DNA of 64,000 nucleotides from Rhodoferax sp. (GTDB taxonomy: Bacteria; Pseudomonadota; Gammaproteobacteria; Burkholderiales; Burkholderiaceae_C): the NCBI RefSeq assembly GCF_030697375.1, contig NZ_JAUYQD010000040.1, forward strand, positions 245,241 through 309,240. Reading direction: 5' to 3'. The notes beneath the pieces were generated by a model. That model made no database searches. It had not been told where the DNA came from and saw nothing but the letters and a program-made list of their open reading frames with translations. The position numbers were made by a program, and so were the translations under genes. Below, in pieces: positions 41,304 through 50,160 of this stretch. Position 1 is the first letter of the stretch. Each line of letters begins with the position of its first letter.

Positions 41304-43433
41304 TCAGGCTAAGAGCACTTGCTTCGACTGACAGACTTTGTCGCGCCCTGTGCGTTTGGCCTCGTAAAGCGATTGGTCCGCACGGTCCAATAGCGTTTCT
41401 AGATCCGCGTCGTCCTCTTTGACCGTGGCAATGCCGATGGAAACCGTCAGTGCCACCGCCACACCGTCACCCACGAGGATACGGGAGGCGGCCACCGCCT
41501 GTCGCAAGCGTTCTGCGACCAGCATGGCCCGTTCGGCTCCAGTCTCTGGGAGCAAGACTGCAAACTCTTCCCCGCCAACCCGCCCCAGGATGTCCCAGTC
41601 GCGCAATGTCTGCTGACTGGTGGACACCAGGGATTGCAAGGCGATGTCCCCCGCATGGTGGCCGTAGGTGTCGTTCACGGACTTGAAATGGTCAATATCG
41701 ATCATCCAGAGGGACACCGGGTGGCCATAGCGGCGGCAGCGCGCAAATTCCTGCCGGGCCAGCTCCATGAAATGGCCGCGGTTGGCAATTTTCGTCAACG
41801 GGTCAGTCCATGCCAAGTGCTCCAGATTCTTCATCTTGACAAGCCATTCCGTGGTGTCCGTGCCAACACCCACCAAATAGGTCTCCAGGCCCACCCGGAA
41901 ACGCCGCGCAGTCATGAAAAAAAGACGGACGCCACGGTCCTTGGTGAGGATATGCAACTCCGCTTGGGCATAGCCAGTGTCAAAAGCGTCCTTCATAGTT
42001 GCTGCGGCAAGCGGGCGGTCATCCTCATGGACGCTCAGGAGCAAAGGCCGCTGCCGCAATGCGCGGTCCGACAGCCCGGTGAGTCGGTTCAGGTAGTTGT
42101 TCCAGCGGAAGAAGTTGCCTTCCATATCAAGGACATAAAAAGCACCCGGCATGCTTTCAATCAGTGCATCGGAAAATATCTTTTCTTTCTCCAGCGCTTC
42201 CTCGCTTTGTTTGCGATCCGTGACATCAAAACAGAACCCGGCCAAATAGGGCACTTTGTCCACCATAAAGCGCCGCGCCGATTTCAGGAAATACCGCGTG
42301 CCGCGGTTAGGGGTGATCATGCGCACTTCCATATGGGTGTAGCCGGTGGCAAAGGCCGCCATGAATTTGGCGGCAGCCAGTGCCCGGTCTTCTTCATGGA
42401 TGCTTGCCAGGATGGAACTGTCAGGCAATTGCGCGTCGGACAGCCCCGTTTCCTGTTGCAGGTACTTGTTCCAGCGAACCAAATGGAACTGCTGGTCGAT
42501 CATGAAAAAAGCGCCCGGGGCGCTCTCGATGATGGTGTCAGAAATCGCCCGTTCCCGTGCGATATCGTCTTCCAACTGTTTTCGTACGGTGATGTCGCGC
42601 GCCGATCCGGCAATCGACTCTACCTGGCCTTGTGCATTCAGCACCGGAACCAACAGATATTCGTAGCTCACGTTTTTGCCAGCGCCATTCGTGTACTGCA
42701 AATCGCCACGAAAGGTTTCTTTGCTCGCGACGGCGAGGGCCACATGCTGTGGAATTTCAGCGGTTGCAGCACTAAGCTCGGAAAACCGCTTGCCTATAAT
42801 TTCATCAGGCGACATTCGAAACAAAAGAGTCAAGGCCTTATTGGCATAAATGACGCTGCCATTCAGATCCAGGATGTAGTTCAGATCCGGCGATGAAGAC
42901 AGCAACTTATCCAGAAGAAGGGCATAGCGGTCCTTCTCGGCCGAATAACCTTCAATCGACTCGGCCAACGCCTGGTCAATGGCTTCATTGAACCGAATGA
43001 GCTCCTCGCTCGCACAGGGTGTCGCTACCGGATTTTCATTGCTCCAAAGTCGCAGCACACTGGCCCGCAGTGCCCTAAATTCGGACACTTCCTCCATCAG
43101 GTTGAATCCCGAAACCATGCGAGAGACTCCATGCATGGTGGCCTCACTTTTCGCCCTATCCAGCGGACCATGGCCTTTGGATTTTTCAGCTTGCTCCAGA
43201 GGCGTTTGTGCGTGATCGATATCGGCGGCAATCGCAAACAAGATGCCTTTCGCATGGTCCCGCGCCATGGTGAGGTCGGCTTTGCGCGTGGAAAAAATGC
43301 TTTGTGCAAAGGCGTCCCACTCCACCAGAATGGATTCGATATGGGTGGAAATAAAATCTGACAGAGTCATCTGCGGCCCCGCTCCATCTGTTTTGATGGC
43401 GTTTATTTTTGACAATAACGCTAGGCCACGCAT
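41304..43433 (-). CDS. PAS-GGDEF diguanylate cyclase
   Basis: 709 residues. An N-terminal helical sensor-like domain (~22-150, resembling RsbRD-type N-terminal regions) is followed by three PAS domains and a C-terminal GGDEF domain. The active-site motif is GGEEF in RVGGEEFAVLLP, with an I-site RDWD 5 residues upstream. Ending KRTGRDKVCQ is typical. AGGG sits 6 bases before the ATG. No membrane segment is present. Probably an active, feedback-inhibited cyclase. It is separated from the HD-GYP gene by 164 bases. Confidence 0.87.
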   Translation of the reverse strand: MRGLALLSKINAIKTDGAGPQMTLSDFISTHIESILVEWDAFAQSIFSTRKADLTMARDHAKGILFAIAADIDHAQTPLEQAEKSKGHGPLDRAKSEATMHGVSRMVSGFNLMEEVSEFRALRASVLRLWSNENPVATPCASEELIRFNEAIDQALAESIEGYSAEKDRYALLLDKLLSSSPDLNYILDLNGSVIYANKALTLLFRMSPDEIIGKRFSELSAATAEIPQHVALAVASKETFRGDLQYTNGAGKNVSYEYLLVPVLNAQGQVESIAGSARDITVRKQLEDDIARERAISDTIIESAPGAFFMIDQQFHLVRWNKYLQQETGLSDAQLPDSSILASIHEEDRALAAAKFMAAFATGYTHMEVRMITPNRGTRYFLKSARRFMVDKVPYLAGFCFDVTDRKQSEEALEKEKIFSDALIESMPGAFYVLDMEGNFFRWNNYLNRLTGLSDRALRQRPLLLSVHEDDRPLAAATMKDAFDTGYAQAELHILTKDRGVRLFFMTARRFRVGLETYLVGVGTDTTEWLVKMKNLEHLAWTDPLTKIANRGHFMELARQEFARCRRYGHPVSLWMIDIDHFKSVNDTYGHHAGDIALQSLVSTSQQTLRDWDILGRVGGEEFAVLLPETGAERAMLVAERLRQAVAASRILVGDGVAVALTVSIGIATVKEDDADLETLLDRADQSLYEAKRTGRDKVCQSKQVLLA

Positions 43434-43572
43434 TTCAACCCTTGCTGAACTGTGGCAGCGCCAACGCAGAGAAGCTTCCCACCGGAATCATTTCAGTATT
43501 TGACAGTTCGCATTGAAATGCCCGCGCGTGTCCGTCGGCAAAACCCCACAAATCGTGCCCAAGTCCAGGCGC

Positions 43573-43597
43573 AAAAAAACCCCGCCGAGGCGGGGTT
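43573..43597 (-). terminator. Rho-independent terminator of the phaCAB operon
   Basis: Minus strand: AACCCCGCC-TCG-GGCGGGGTT followed by a run of T (TTTTTTT). A perfect short GC-rich hairpin with U-tract, 37 bases after the phaB stop. Confidence 0.85.
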
Positions 43598-43633
43598 GAT
43601 GGCATTGGGGCCGCGGCCCCTGCAAAAGCTGGC

Positions 43634-44371
43634 TCAGCCCATGTGCAAGCCACCATTGACCGAAAACTCAGCCCCCGTGGCATAACCACCTTCATCAGAC
43701 GCCAGCCAGGCGATGATGGAGGCAATTTCACCCGGCTCACCCAGGCGCTTGACCGGTACGGTACCGATGATCTTGTCCAGCACCTCTTGCCGAATGGCTT
43801 TGACCATGTCGGTGCCAATGTAGCCTGGGCTGACCGTGTTGACGGTGACGCCCTTGGTGGCCAGCTCCTGCGCCAGCGCCATAGAGAAACCGTGCATACC
43901 CGCCTTGGCAGCCGAGTAGTTGGTTTGCCCTGCCTGGCCCTTGACGCCGTTGACCGAGGAGATGTTGATGATGCGGCCCCAGCCTTTTTCCACCATGTCG
44001 CCCGCGACCTGCTTGGTCACGTTGAACATGCTGTTCAGGTTGGTTTCGATCACCATGTCCCACTCTTCACGGGTCATCTTCAGGAACATGCGGTCTTTGG
44101 TAATGCCGGCGTTGTTCACCAGCACGTCAATGCTGCCATGCTCGGCCTTGGTCTTGGAGAAAGCCTCGACCGTGGAGTCCCAGTTGCCGACGTTACCGAC
44201 CGACGCATAAAAGGTGTAGCCCAAAGCCGCTTGCTCGGCAATCCATTTGCTGTAGTCCCGTGTGGGGCCACAACCGGCAATCACTTTAAAACCCTCTTTG
44301 TGCAGACGCTGGCAAATAGCCGTACCGATGCCGCCCATGCCACCGGTGACGTATGCTACTTTTTGACTCAT
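43634..44371 (-). CDS. phaB: acetoacetyl-CoA reductase (NADPH)
   Basis: A 245-residue short-chain dehydrogenase: nucleotide loop VTGGMGGIGTAICQRL, VLVNNAGITKD, and catalytic INISSVNG and NYSAAKAGMHG. Ending GAEFSVNGGLHMG is the PhaB hallmark. It reduces acetoacetyl-CoA to (R)-3-hydroxybutyryl-CoA. It is the last gene of the phaC-phaA-phaB unit, separated from phaA by 100 bases that hold a dispersed repeat, and followed by a terminator. Confidence 0.94.
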   Translation of the reverse strand: MSQKVAYVTGGMGGIGTAICQRLHKEGFKVIAGCGPTRDYSKWIAEQAALGYTFYASVGNVGNWDSTVEAFSKTKAEHGSIDVLVNNAGITKDRMFLKMTREEWDMVIETNLNSMFNVTKQVAGDMVEKGWGRIINISSVNGVKGQAGQTNYSAAKAGMHGFSMALAQELATKGVTVNTVSPGYIGTDMVKAIRQEVLDKIIGTVPVKRLGEPGEIASIIAWLASDEGGYATGAEFSVNGGLHMG

Positions 44372-44397
44372 TATTGACTCCTTGTTGGGTTTTACTT

Positions 44398-44450
44398 GCT
44401 ACGAAAACAGGAGCTGCTTGCGCCCTATCTATGGGGGCTAGCAGCCCAAT
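44398..44450 (+). repeat. ~55-bp dispersed repeat between phaA and phaB
   Basis: GCTACGAAAACAGGAGCTGC, TTGCGCC, spacer, GGGGGCTAGCAGCCCAAT. It fills half of the phaA-phaB intergenic gap and would be transcribed in the operon mRNA. Confidence 0.75.
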
Positions 44451-44471
44451 ACACACTCAATTGACGAAAAA

Positions 44472-45650
44472 TCAGCGCTCAATGGTGAGCGCCACGCCCA
44501 TGCCGCCGCCGATACACAGGCTGGCAATGCCTTTTTTGGCACCCCGGCGCTGCATCTCATGCAACAAGGTGACCAGAATACGGCAGCCAGACGCACCGAT
44601 GGGATGACCAATCGCAATGGCACCGCCGTTCACATTGACTTTGGACGTATCCCAGCCCATTTGCTGGTTGACGGCGCAAGCTTGGGCCGCGAAGGCTTCG
44701 TTGATTTCCAGCAAGTCCAGGTCTTGGGCGCTCCAGCCCGCGCGGGCCAGTGCTTTTTGTGAGGCGGACACCGGGCCCATGCCCATCAGGGCGGGGTCCA
44801 GACCGCTGGTGGCGAAGCTGGCAATCCGGCCCATGGGGGTCAGGCCCAGGGCGGCGGCCTTGCTGGCCTTCATGACCATCACGGCGGCCGCGCCGTCATT
44901 GAGGCCTGATGCATTGCCTGCGGTTACACCACCGGCCTTGTCGAAGGCTGGGCGCAGGCCCGCCAGGGCTTCGGCATTGGATTTGCGGTTGATGAACTCG
45001 TCGGCCGCAAACACAATGGGATCACCCTTTTTCTGGGCAATGCTGAAGGGCACGATCTCGTCCACGAACTTGCCCGCGTCTTGCGCAGCAGCCGCTTTTT
45101 GCTGGCTGGCCAGGGCCAAGGCGTCTTGCATCTCACGGGTGATGCCGTAGGCCTTGGCCACGTTTTCGGCGGTGATGCCCATGTGGTACTGGTTGTACAC
45201 GTCCCACAGGCCGTCCACGATCATGGAGTCGATCATCTTCCAGTCACCCATGCGCTGGCCGTCACGGCTGCCCTGCAGCACATGGGGCGACAGGCTCATG
45301 CTTTCTTGGCCGCCGGCGATCACGATGTCGCTGTCGCCATAGGCCACGGACTGGGCCGCCAGCATCACGGCCTTGAGGCCGGAGCCGCACACCGCGTTGA
45401 TGGTCAGTGCGGGGGTTTCTTTGGCCAAACCACTCTTGATGAGCGACTGGCGTGCAGGGTTTTGGCCTACACCGGCGGCCAGGACCTGGCCCAAAATCAC
45501 CTCACCAATTTGGTCAGCGCCCAATTTGGTGCGCTCCAGCAAAGCCTTGATGACGGCCGAGCCCAGATCGGTGGCCGGGGTTTTGGCCAGTGTGCCGCCA
45601 AATTTACCAACGGCCGTACGGGCTGCTGCAACGATAACGATATCTTCCAT
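44472..45650 (-). CDS. phaA: acetyl-CoA acetyltransferase (beta-ketothiolase)
   Basis: A 392-residue thiolase: N-terminal IVIVAAARTAVGKFGG, nucleophile Cys in NAVCGSGLKAVMLAAQ, catalytic His in GGAIAIGHPIGASG and second Cys in SLCIGGGMGVAL. It condenses two acetyl-CoA for PHB synthesis. It lies 33 bases after phaC on the same strand. Confidence 0.94.
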   Translation of the reverse strand: MEDIVIVAAARTAVGKFGGTLAKTPATDLGSAVIKALLERTKLGADQIGEVILGQVLAAGVGQNPARQSLIKSGLAKETPALTINAVCGSGLKAVMLAAQSVAYGDSDIVIAGGQESMSLSPHVLQGSRDGQRMGDWKMIDSMIVDGLWDVYNQYHMGITAENVAKAYGITREMQDALALASQQKAAAAQDAGKFVDEIVPFSIAQKKGDPIVFAADEFINRKSNAEALAGLRPAFDKAGGVTAGNASGLNDGAAAVMVMKASKAAALGLTPMGRIASFATSGLDPALMGMGPVSASQKALARAGWSAQDLDLLEINEAFAAQACAVNQQMGWDTSKVNVNGGAIAIGHPIGASGCRILVTLLHEMQRRGAKKGIASLCIGGGMGVALTIER

Positions 45651-45683
45651 GTTTCTCTCCTTGGGTGTAGTGATTCAAATCAT

Positions 45684-47408
45684 TCAGGCTTTGGCTTTGA
45701 CTTTGACATAGCTACCGGGGGCCGGCATCATGTTTTTGTACTTGCCCTTGCCATAGGTTTTAGGTGCAGCAATTTGCTTGCCAGCTTGGCCCTGGAGCCA
45801 CAGCGACCAGTCTGTCCACCAGCTACCGGGGTGCTCCACCGCACCTGCCAGCCAGGCGTCGTGGGTCTTGGGCAATTTGCCATCGGCGCGAATCCAGTGG
45901 CTGCGCTTGTTTTTAGTGGGCGGATTGATCACGCCCGCGATATGGCCCGACGCGCCCATGACAAAGCGCTTTTTACCCGGCAGAACCTGGGTGGAGGCGT
46001 AGGCGCCGCCAATCGGCACGATATGGTCTTCGCGCGAGCCGTAGATGTACACCGGCACATCCACCAAGCCCAGGTCGATCTTTTCGCCGCACACCGTGGC
46101 GCGTCCGGGTTTGACCAGGTTGTTTTCCAGGTAGGTGTTGCGCAAATACCAGGCATAAAACGGCCCCGGCAAGTTGGTGGAATCCGAATTCCAGTAAAGC
46201 AAATCAAACGGCGGGGGCGTCTCGCCCTTGAGGTAGTTGCCCACCACATAGTTCCACACCAGGTCGTTGGGTCGCAGGAAGCTGAAAGTGGAGGACAGGT
46301 CCTGCCCCTTCATGAGGCCGCCTGCACCCATTTCCTTTTCGCGGTATTGGACAAAGGACTCGTCGATGAAGACATCCAGAATGCCGGTATCCGTAAAGTC
46401 GAGGAAGGTGGTGAGCAGCGTGGCGCTGGCCACCGGCTTCTCGCCACGGGCCGCCAGCACCGCCATGGCCGTGCCCAGCATGGTGCCGCCTACGCAAAAG
46501 CCCAGCGCGTTGAGGGTGGGTGAACCGCTGATCTCACAGGTGACCTTGATCGCTTTGATCACCGCGTCCTGGATGTAATCGTCCCAGGTTTTGTGCGACA
46601 GCGAGGCATCCGGATTGCGCCAGCTCACCACAAAGGTGCGGTGGCCCTGGGCCACGGCGTAGCGCACCAGGGAGTTTTCGGGTTGCAGGTCCAGAATGTA
46701 GTACTTGTTGATGCACGGTGGCACCATCAAAAAGGGCTTCTCGTACACCTTGGGTGTGAGCGGCTTGTATTCGATGAGCTGAAACAGCTCGTCCTCAAAC
46801 ACCACCGCGCCTTCGGTGGTGGCCACGTTGACGCCCACTTCAAACAGACTTTCGTCGGTCATGGACACATGGCCCTGGCGAAGGTCGTTCACCAGGTTTT
46901 GCATGCCTTTGGCGACACTTTCCCCCTTGGTTTCGATGGCTTTCTTTTGTGCCTCGGCATTGAAGGCCATGAAATTGCTGGGCGCCGACGCCGCCATCCA
47001 TTGCTCAACCGCAAAACGAATCCGGTTGCGCGTCTTGGCGTCCGCCTCCACGGCGTCGGCCAGGCCCAGCATGGTGCGGCCATTGAGCAGGTACACCGCC
47101 GCCGAAAAGGCCGCCATGGGGTTGTCGCCCCAGGCGGCATTGGAAAAACGCTTGTCGTCAGCGGCAGGTACCGAAAAGCCCTGGCTGAACAGGCCGAACG
47201 CGTCTGTCAGGTATTGCTGTTGCAACTCTTGCAGCTTGTCTGGAGAAAAATGGATCTCGGGAAGCTTGGGGCTTGCACCTGGCAAGCCGGCACCCACGGC
47301 GCCCAGGTCCAGGGTCTGAATAGACTGCAGGGCCTTGGTCCAGCTCTCGGTCATGGAGTTTTGAAATTGTTGGGCCGCATCGGTCCAAAAATCGGGAGAG
47401 TTTTGCAT
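45684..47408 (-). CDS. phaC: class I poly(3-hydroxyalkanoate) synthase
   Basis: 574 residues. The lipase-like box is GFCVGG with the nucleophile Cys, and catalytic Asp/His are in the C-terminal part (SREDHIVPIGGAY, MGASGHIAGVINPP). N-terminal NSPDFWTDAAQQFQNSMTES is class I-like. The start is ATG at 47408, with GTG one codon upstream. It heads phaC-phaA-phaB. Polymer synthesis takes place on cytoplasmic granules. Confidence 0.94.
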   Translation of the reverse strand: MQNSPDFWTDAAQQFQNSMTESWTKALQSIQTLDLGAVGAGLPGASPKLPEIHFSPDKLQELQQQYLTDAFGLFSQGFSVPAADDKRFSNAAWGDNPMAAFSAAVYLLNGRTMLGLADAVEADAKTRNRIRFAVEQWMAASAPSNFMAFNAEAQKKAIETKGESVAKGMQNLVNDLRQGHVSMTDESLFEVGVNVATTEGAVVFEDELFQLIEYKPLTPKVYEKPFLMVPPCINKYYILDLQPENSLVRYAVAQGHRTFVVSWRNPDASLSHKTWDDYIQDAVIKAIKVTCEISGSPTLNALGFCVGGTMLGTAMAVLAARGEKPVASATLLTTFLDFTDTGILDVFIDESFVQYREKEMGAGGLMKGQDLSSTFSFLRPNDLVWNYVVGNYLKGETPPPFDLLYWNSDSTNLPGPFYAWYLRNTYLENNLVKPGRATVCGEKIDLGLVDVPVYIYGSREDHIVPIGGAYASTQVLPGKKRFVMGASGHIAGVINPPTKNKRSHWIRADGKLPKTHDAWLAGAVEHPGSWWTDWSLWLQGQAGKQIAAPKTYGKGKYKNMMPAPGSYVKVKAKA

Positions 47409-47505
47409 CACGCCATCGCCTTATTTTTTAGTGCACCTAGTCTAACGCCGTAGTATGTCAGTGTATTGACTACAAAAAGCTGACGGAAAGCAAAACGAAT
47501 CCAGT

Positions 47506-47793
47506 ATGTACCTTGTCCCCATCGCCTGGCTGTATGTGGCCCTCATGATGAGTGTGGCCGAAGCCACCCACTCCAACGGCACCGTGCTGGGTGCCATCAT
47601 TACCTTTGTGCTGTACGGGGCCCTGCCCGTGGGGCTGGTCCTGTATTTCATGGGCTCCCCCGCACGGCGCCGGGCGATCAAAGCCCGCGAGGCGGCGGAG
47701 CTGGCCGCCGCAAGACCGGTGGATTCAGTCCAGCCAGATGGCAGCGGCCTGGCGCCCGCTGACCCGGTCGCGCCGGTGGGAAAAGAACCGTAA
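47506..47793 (+). CDS. small membrane protein, uncharacterised
   Basis: 95 residues with two hydrophobic helices (LVPIAWLYVALMMSVAEA and AIITFVLYGALPVGLVLYFM), then a basic stretch SPARRRAIKAREAAELAAA and a Pro/Ala-rich tail. Similar short proteins are common in Burkholderiales. No function can be assigned. Its last 69 bases overlap the 3' end of pgeF on the opposite strand. Confidence 0.7.
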   Translation: MYLVPIAWLYVALMMSVAEATHSNGTVLGAIITFVLYGALPVGLVLYFMGSPARRRAIKAREAAELAAARPVDSVQPDGSGLAPADPVAPVGKEP

Positions 47794-48546
47794 TGGATTG
47801 CCCACGGTGCACCAGTCGGCGGAACCGTCGTTGCCGTACACCGCGCTGACGCCGGCCGCCAATAGGCGCTGACGTGCCAGGGCTGGCAAATCGGCCAGCC
47901 ATTTGCCGCCAGGCAGGGGCGTGAAACACTGCGCAGCCTGCGGCGCAGTGGCGACAAAGGCAGAACGCACGTCGTCGCCCACCTCAAAGGCCTGCGGGCC
48001 AATACACGGACCCAGCCACGCTATTATTTTGATAGCTTCTTGCGCAGGTTCTACGGGGGCTAGAGGCCTAAAACGCTTAAGAATTTGCTCCACCACACCC
48101 ACCCCCTGGGTGCCAGCCAGACCACGCCAGCCCGCGTGCACCGCCGCCACTTGGGTGGCATGCAGGTCACACAACAGGATGGGTAAGCAGTCGGCCACCA
48201 TCACGGTGCAGGCCAGACCAGGGGCGCGCGTACAGGCACCGTCGGCTGAAAGCGCATCGGGCGTTGCGGCTTGTAGCTCCAATAGATCGGTGCCATGCAC
48301 CTGGTCCATAAAAACAGCGCGCACACCCAATGCAGTTTGTAGTTTTGCACGGTTGCTTTGCACAGCATGTGCGTCATCGCCCACATGCAATCCCAGGTTC
48401 AGGCTGTCATAGGGTGGCGCAGACACGCCGCCCGCACGGGTGGTGCATACGGAGCGCACCCTGGCGGGCGCGGGCCATTGCGGGACCAGCCAATCGGCGT
48501 TCCAGGGGGAGCCTGCGCTGGCGCCGGAATTCAGAGGAATGTTCAT
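47725..48546 (-). CDS. pgeF: peptidoglycan editing factor PgeF (YfiH, multicopper-oxidase-like)
   Basis: A 273-residue YfiH/PgeF: VRSVCTTRAGGVSAPPYDSL, then MDQVHGTDLLEL, VMVADCLPILLCD, VAAVHAGWRGLAG and DWCTVGNPLRFFSHRRD. The His/Cys metal-site residues are intact. The family removes mis-incorporated residues from peptidoglycan precursors and has purine-nucleoside phosphorylase activity. The ATG at 48546 is the best start. Residues ~157-175 (FRPLAPVEPAQEAIKIIAW) come from a dispersed repeat in a variable loop just before the conserved LGPCIGPQAFEVG. Confidence 0.9.
   Translation of the reverse strand: MNIPLNSGASAGSPWNADWLVPQWPAPARVRSVCTTRAGGVSAPPYDSLNLGLHVGDDAHAVQSNRAKLQTALGVRAVFMDQVHGTDLLELQAATPDALSADGACTRAPGLACTVMVADCLPILLCDLHATQVAAVHAGWRGLAGTQGVGVVEQILKRFRPLAPVEPAQEAIKIIAWLGPCIGPQAFEVGDDVRSAFVATAPQAAQCFTPLPGGKWLADLPALARQRLLAAGVSAVYGNDGSADWCTVGNPLRFFSHRRDRVSGRQAAAIWLD
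48020..48073 (+). repeat. ~55-bp dispersed repeat inside pgeF
   Basis: GCTATTATTTTGATAGC, TTCTTGCGCA, spacer, CGGGGGCTAGAGGCCTAAAA. The best-preserved copy in the window, read in frame within pgeF. Confidence 0.85.
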
Positions 48547-48642
48547 GGCGCAAAGGATAGCCGCAAGCCCGTTAACATCGACGCCTTGCGCAGCGCAAGC
48601 GCGCCAGCGCCCACTTTCACACCCCCCTAGCAGGAGCTTTCC

Positions 48643-48945
48643 ATGATTCTCGAACTTGCCGACATCCGCATTCAACCCGGTCAAAACGCCGCCTTTGACG
48701 AAGCCATTGAACGGGGTTTGAGGGATGTGATTGCCCATGCCAAGGGCTGCCAAGGCTTCAAGGTGAACAAGGGCATCGAGAGCCCAGAGCGTTACATTCT
48801 GCAAATCTTTTGGGACACGCTGGAAGACCACACCGTGGGTTTTCGTCAGTCCGAGGCCTTCACCCAATGGCGCGCCATCGTCGGCCCCTTTTTCGCCAGC
48901 CCGCCCGTGGTGGAGCACTTTGACTTGGTCTGCAAATCGGTCTGA
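48643..48945 (+). CDS. antibiotic biosynthesis monooxygenase (ABM)-domain protein
   Basis: 100 residues with a dimeric alpha/beta-barrel fold pattern: [60 protein letters not shown]. Proteins of this size in the family are small monooxygenases or heme-degrading relatives. It lies 40 bases before the FAH-family gene on the same strand, so a joint role in small-molecule breakdown is possible. GGAG lies about 7 bases upstream of the ATG. Confidence 0.8.
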   Translation: MILELADIRIQPGQNAAFDEAIERGLRDVIAHAKGCQGFKVNKGIESPERYILQIFWDTLEDHTVGFRQSEAFTQWRAIVGPFFASPPVVEHFDLVCKSV

Positions 48946-48985
48946 TCCCCCCACCATCCCCGGCCCCATTTCCAGAAAGCTGCGC

Positions 48986-49681
48986 ATGTCTTACGTATTC
49001 CCGCCCCCCGCCCCTGTGTCTGTGCCCGTGGTCGGGCAGGCCGCGCGCTTTGCTGTGCACCGCATCTACTGCGTGGGCCGCAATTACGAGGACCACGCCA
49101 AGGAAATGGGCCACACCGGGCGCGAGGCGCCGTTTTTCTTCCTGAAACCGGCCGACGCCGTGCTGGTGGCCGAGGCCGGCAGCACCGCGGTGATGCCCTA
49201 CCCCACACTCACCAGCAATCTGCACCACGAGATTGAACTGGTGGTGGCCATCGGTGTAGGCGGCAGCCAAATCAAGGCGGCCGACGCACACCAGCACATC
49301 TACGGCTACGCCGTGGGCCTGGACATGACCCGGCGCGACCTGCAAAACGACATGAAAAAGCAGGGCCGCCCCTGGTGCATCGGCAAAGGCTTTGACCATT
49401 CGGCGCCCATCGGGCTCATCACCCCCACCGCGCAGGTGCCCGACATTGCGCAGGCCGAGATAGCCTTGCAAGTCAATGGGATCGACCGCCAGCGCAGCAC
49501 GGTGGCCAAGCTGATCTGGAACATGGCCGAAACCATCGAACAACTGTCCGCCGCCTGGACCCTGCAGCCCGGTGACCTGATCTACACCGGCACCCCCGAA
49601 GGCGTGGGCGCGGTGGTGCGTGGCGACACCCTGACCGGCACCATTGCCGGACTGCAAACCCTTCAGGTGCGTGTGGAGTAG
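48986..49681 (+). CDS. fumarylacetoacetate hydrolase family protein (fumarylpyruvate hydrolase-like)
   Basis: 231 residues: [28 protein letters not shown], metal ligands in [11 protein letters not shown] and [13 protein letters not shown], ending [20 protein letters not shown]. This subgroup hydrolyses fumarylpyruvate (gentisate pathway) or related acylpyruvates. I chose the ATG at 48986 because the longer frame runs into the previous gene. It is 5 bases before dctQ, suggesting the TRAP system imports a substrate of the same pathway. Confidence 0.85.
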   Translation: MSYVFPPPAPVSVPVVGQAARFAVHRIYCVGRNYEDHAKEMGHTGREAPFFFLKPADAVLVAEAGSTAVMPYPTLTSNLHHEIELVVAIGVGGSQIKAADAHQHIYGYAVGLDMTRRDLQNDMKKQGRPWCIGKGFDHSAPIGLITPTAQVPDIAQAEIALQVNGIDRQRSTVAKLIWNMAETIEQLSAAWTLQPGDLIYTGTPEGVGAVVRGDTLTGTIAGLQTLQVRVE

Positions 49682-49686
49682 GCAGC

Positions 49687-50160
49687 TTGCGGGCCCTGGA
49701 CACACTGGCACGCCTGTGCGCTTTGCTGGCAGGCAGCCTGCTCACCGCCATCACCGCGATGACCTGCGCCAGCGTGCTGGGGCGCAATCTGTTTGGCGCG
49801 ACCTTGGCCGGGGACTTTGAGCTGACCGGTGTCGCCACCGGCCTGGCCATCGCCCTCTTCATGCCCTGGTGCCAACTGCGCCGGGGCAACATCATTGTGG
49901 ACTTCTTCACCTCCACAGCGCGCCCCGGAACCATCGCCTTGTTGGACCGCCTGGGCGCACTGCTGGTGGCCACGGTCATGGTGCTGTTGGCCTGGCGCAC
50001 CCTGCTGGGCGGACTGAACGCCTGGGGCAACCATTCCGGTAGCATGCTGATGGGTTTCCCGGACTGGGTGGTGTACGCAGGCATGGTGCCGCCGCTTTTG
50101 CTCACTGCCCTGATTGCGTTCTGCCAAGCCCTCAGGCCTCTTGCAGGAGAAGCCCCTTGA
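49687..50160 (+). CDS. TRAP transporter small permease DctQ
   Basis: 157 residues, four membrane segments, with the family motif VLGRNLFGATLAGDFELTGV near 30 and ALFMPWCQLRRGNIIVDFFT. The start taken is TTG at 49687, 5 bases after the FAH-family gene; no in-frame ATG precedes the first helix. It overlaps dctM. Confidence 0.86.
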   Translation: MRALDTLARLCALLAGSLLTAITAMTCASVLGRNLFGATLAGDFELTGVATGLAIALFMPWCQLRRGNIIVDFFTSTARPGTIALLDRLGALLVATVMVLLAWRTLLGGLNAWGNHSGSMLMGFPDWVVYAGMVPPLLLTALIAFCQALRPLAGEAP

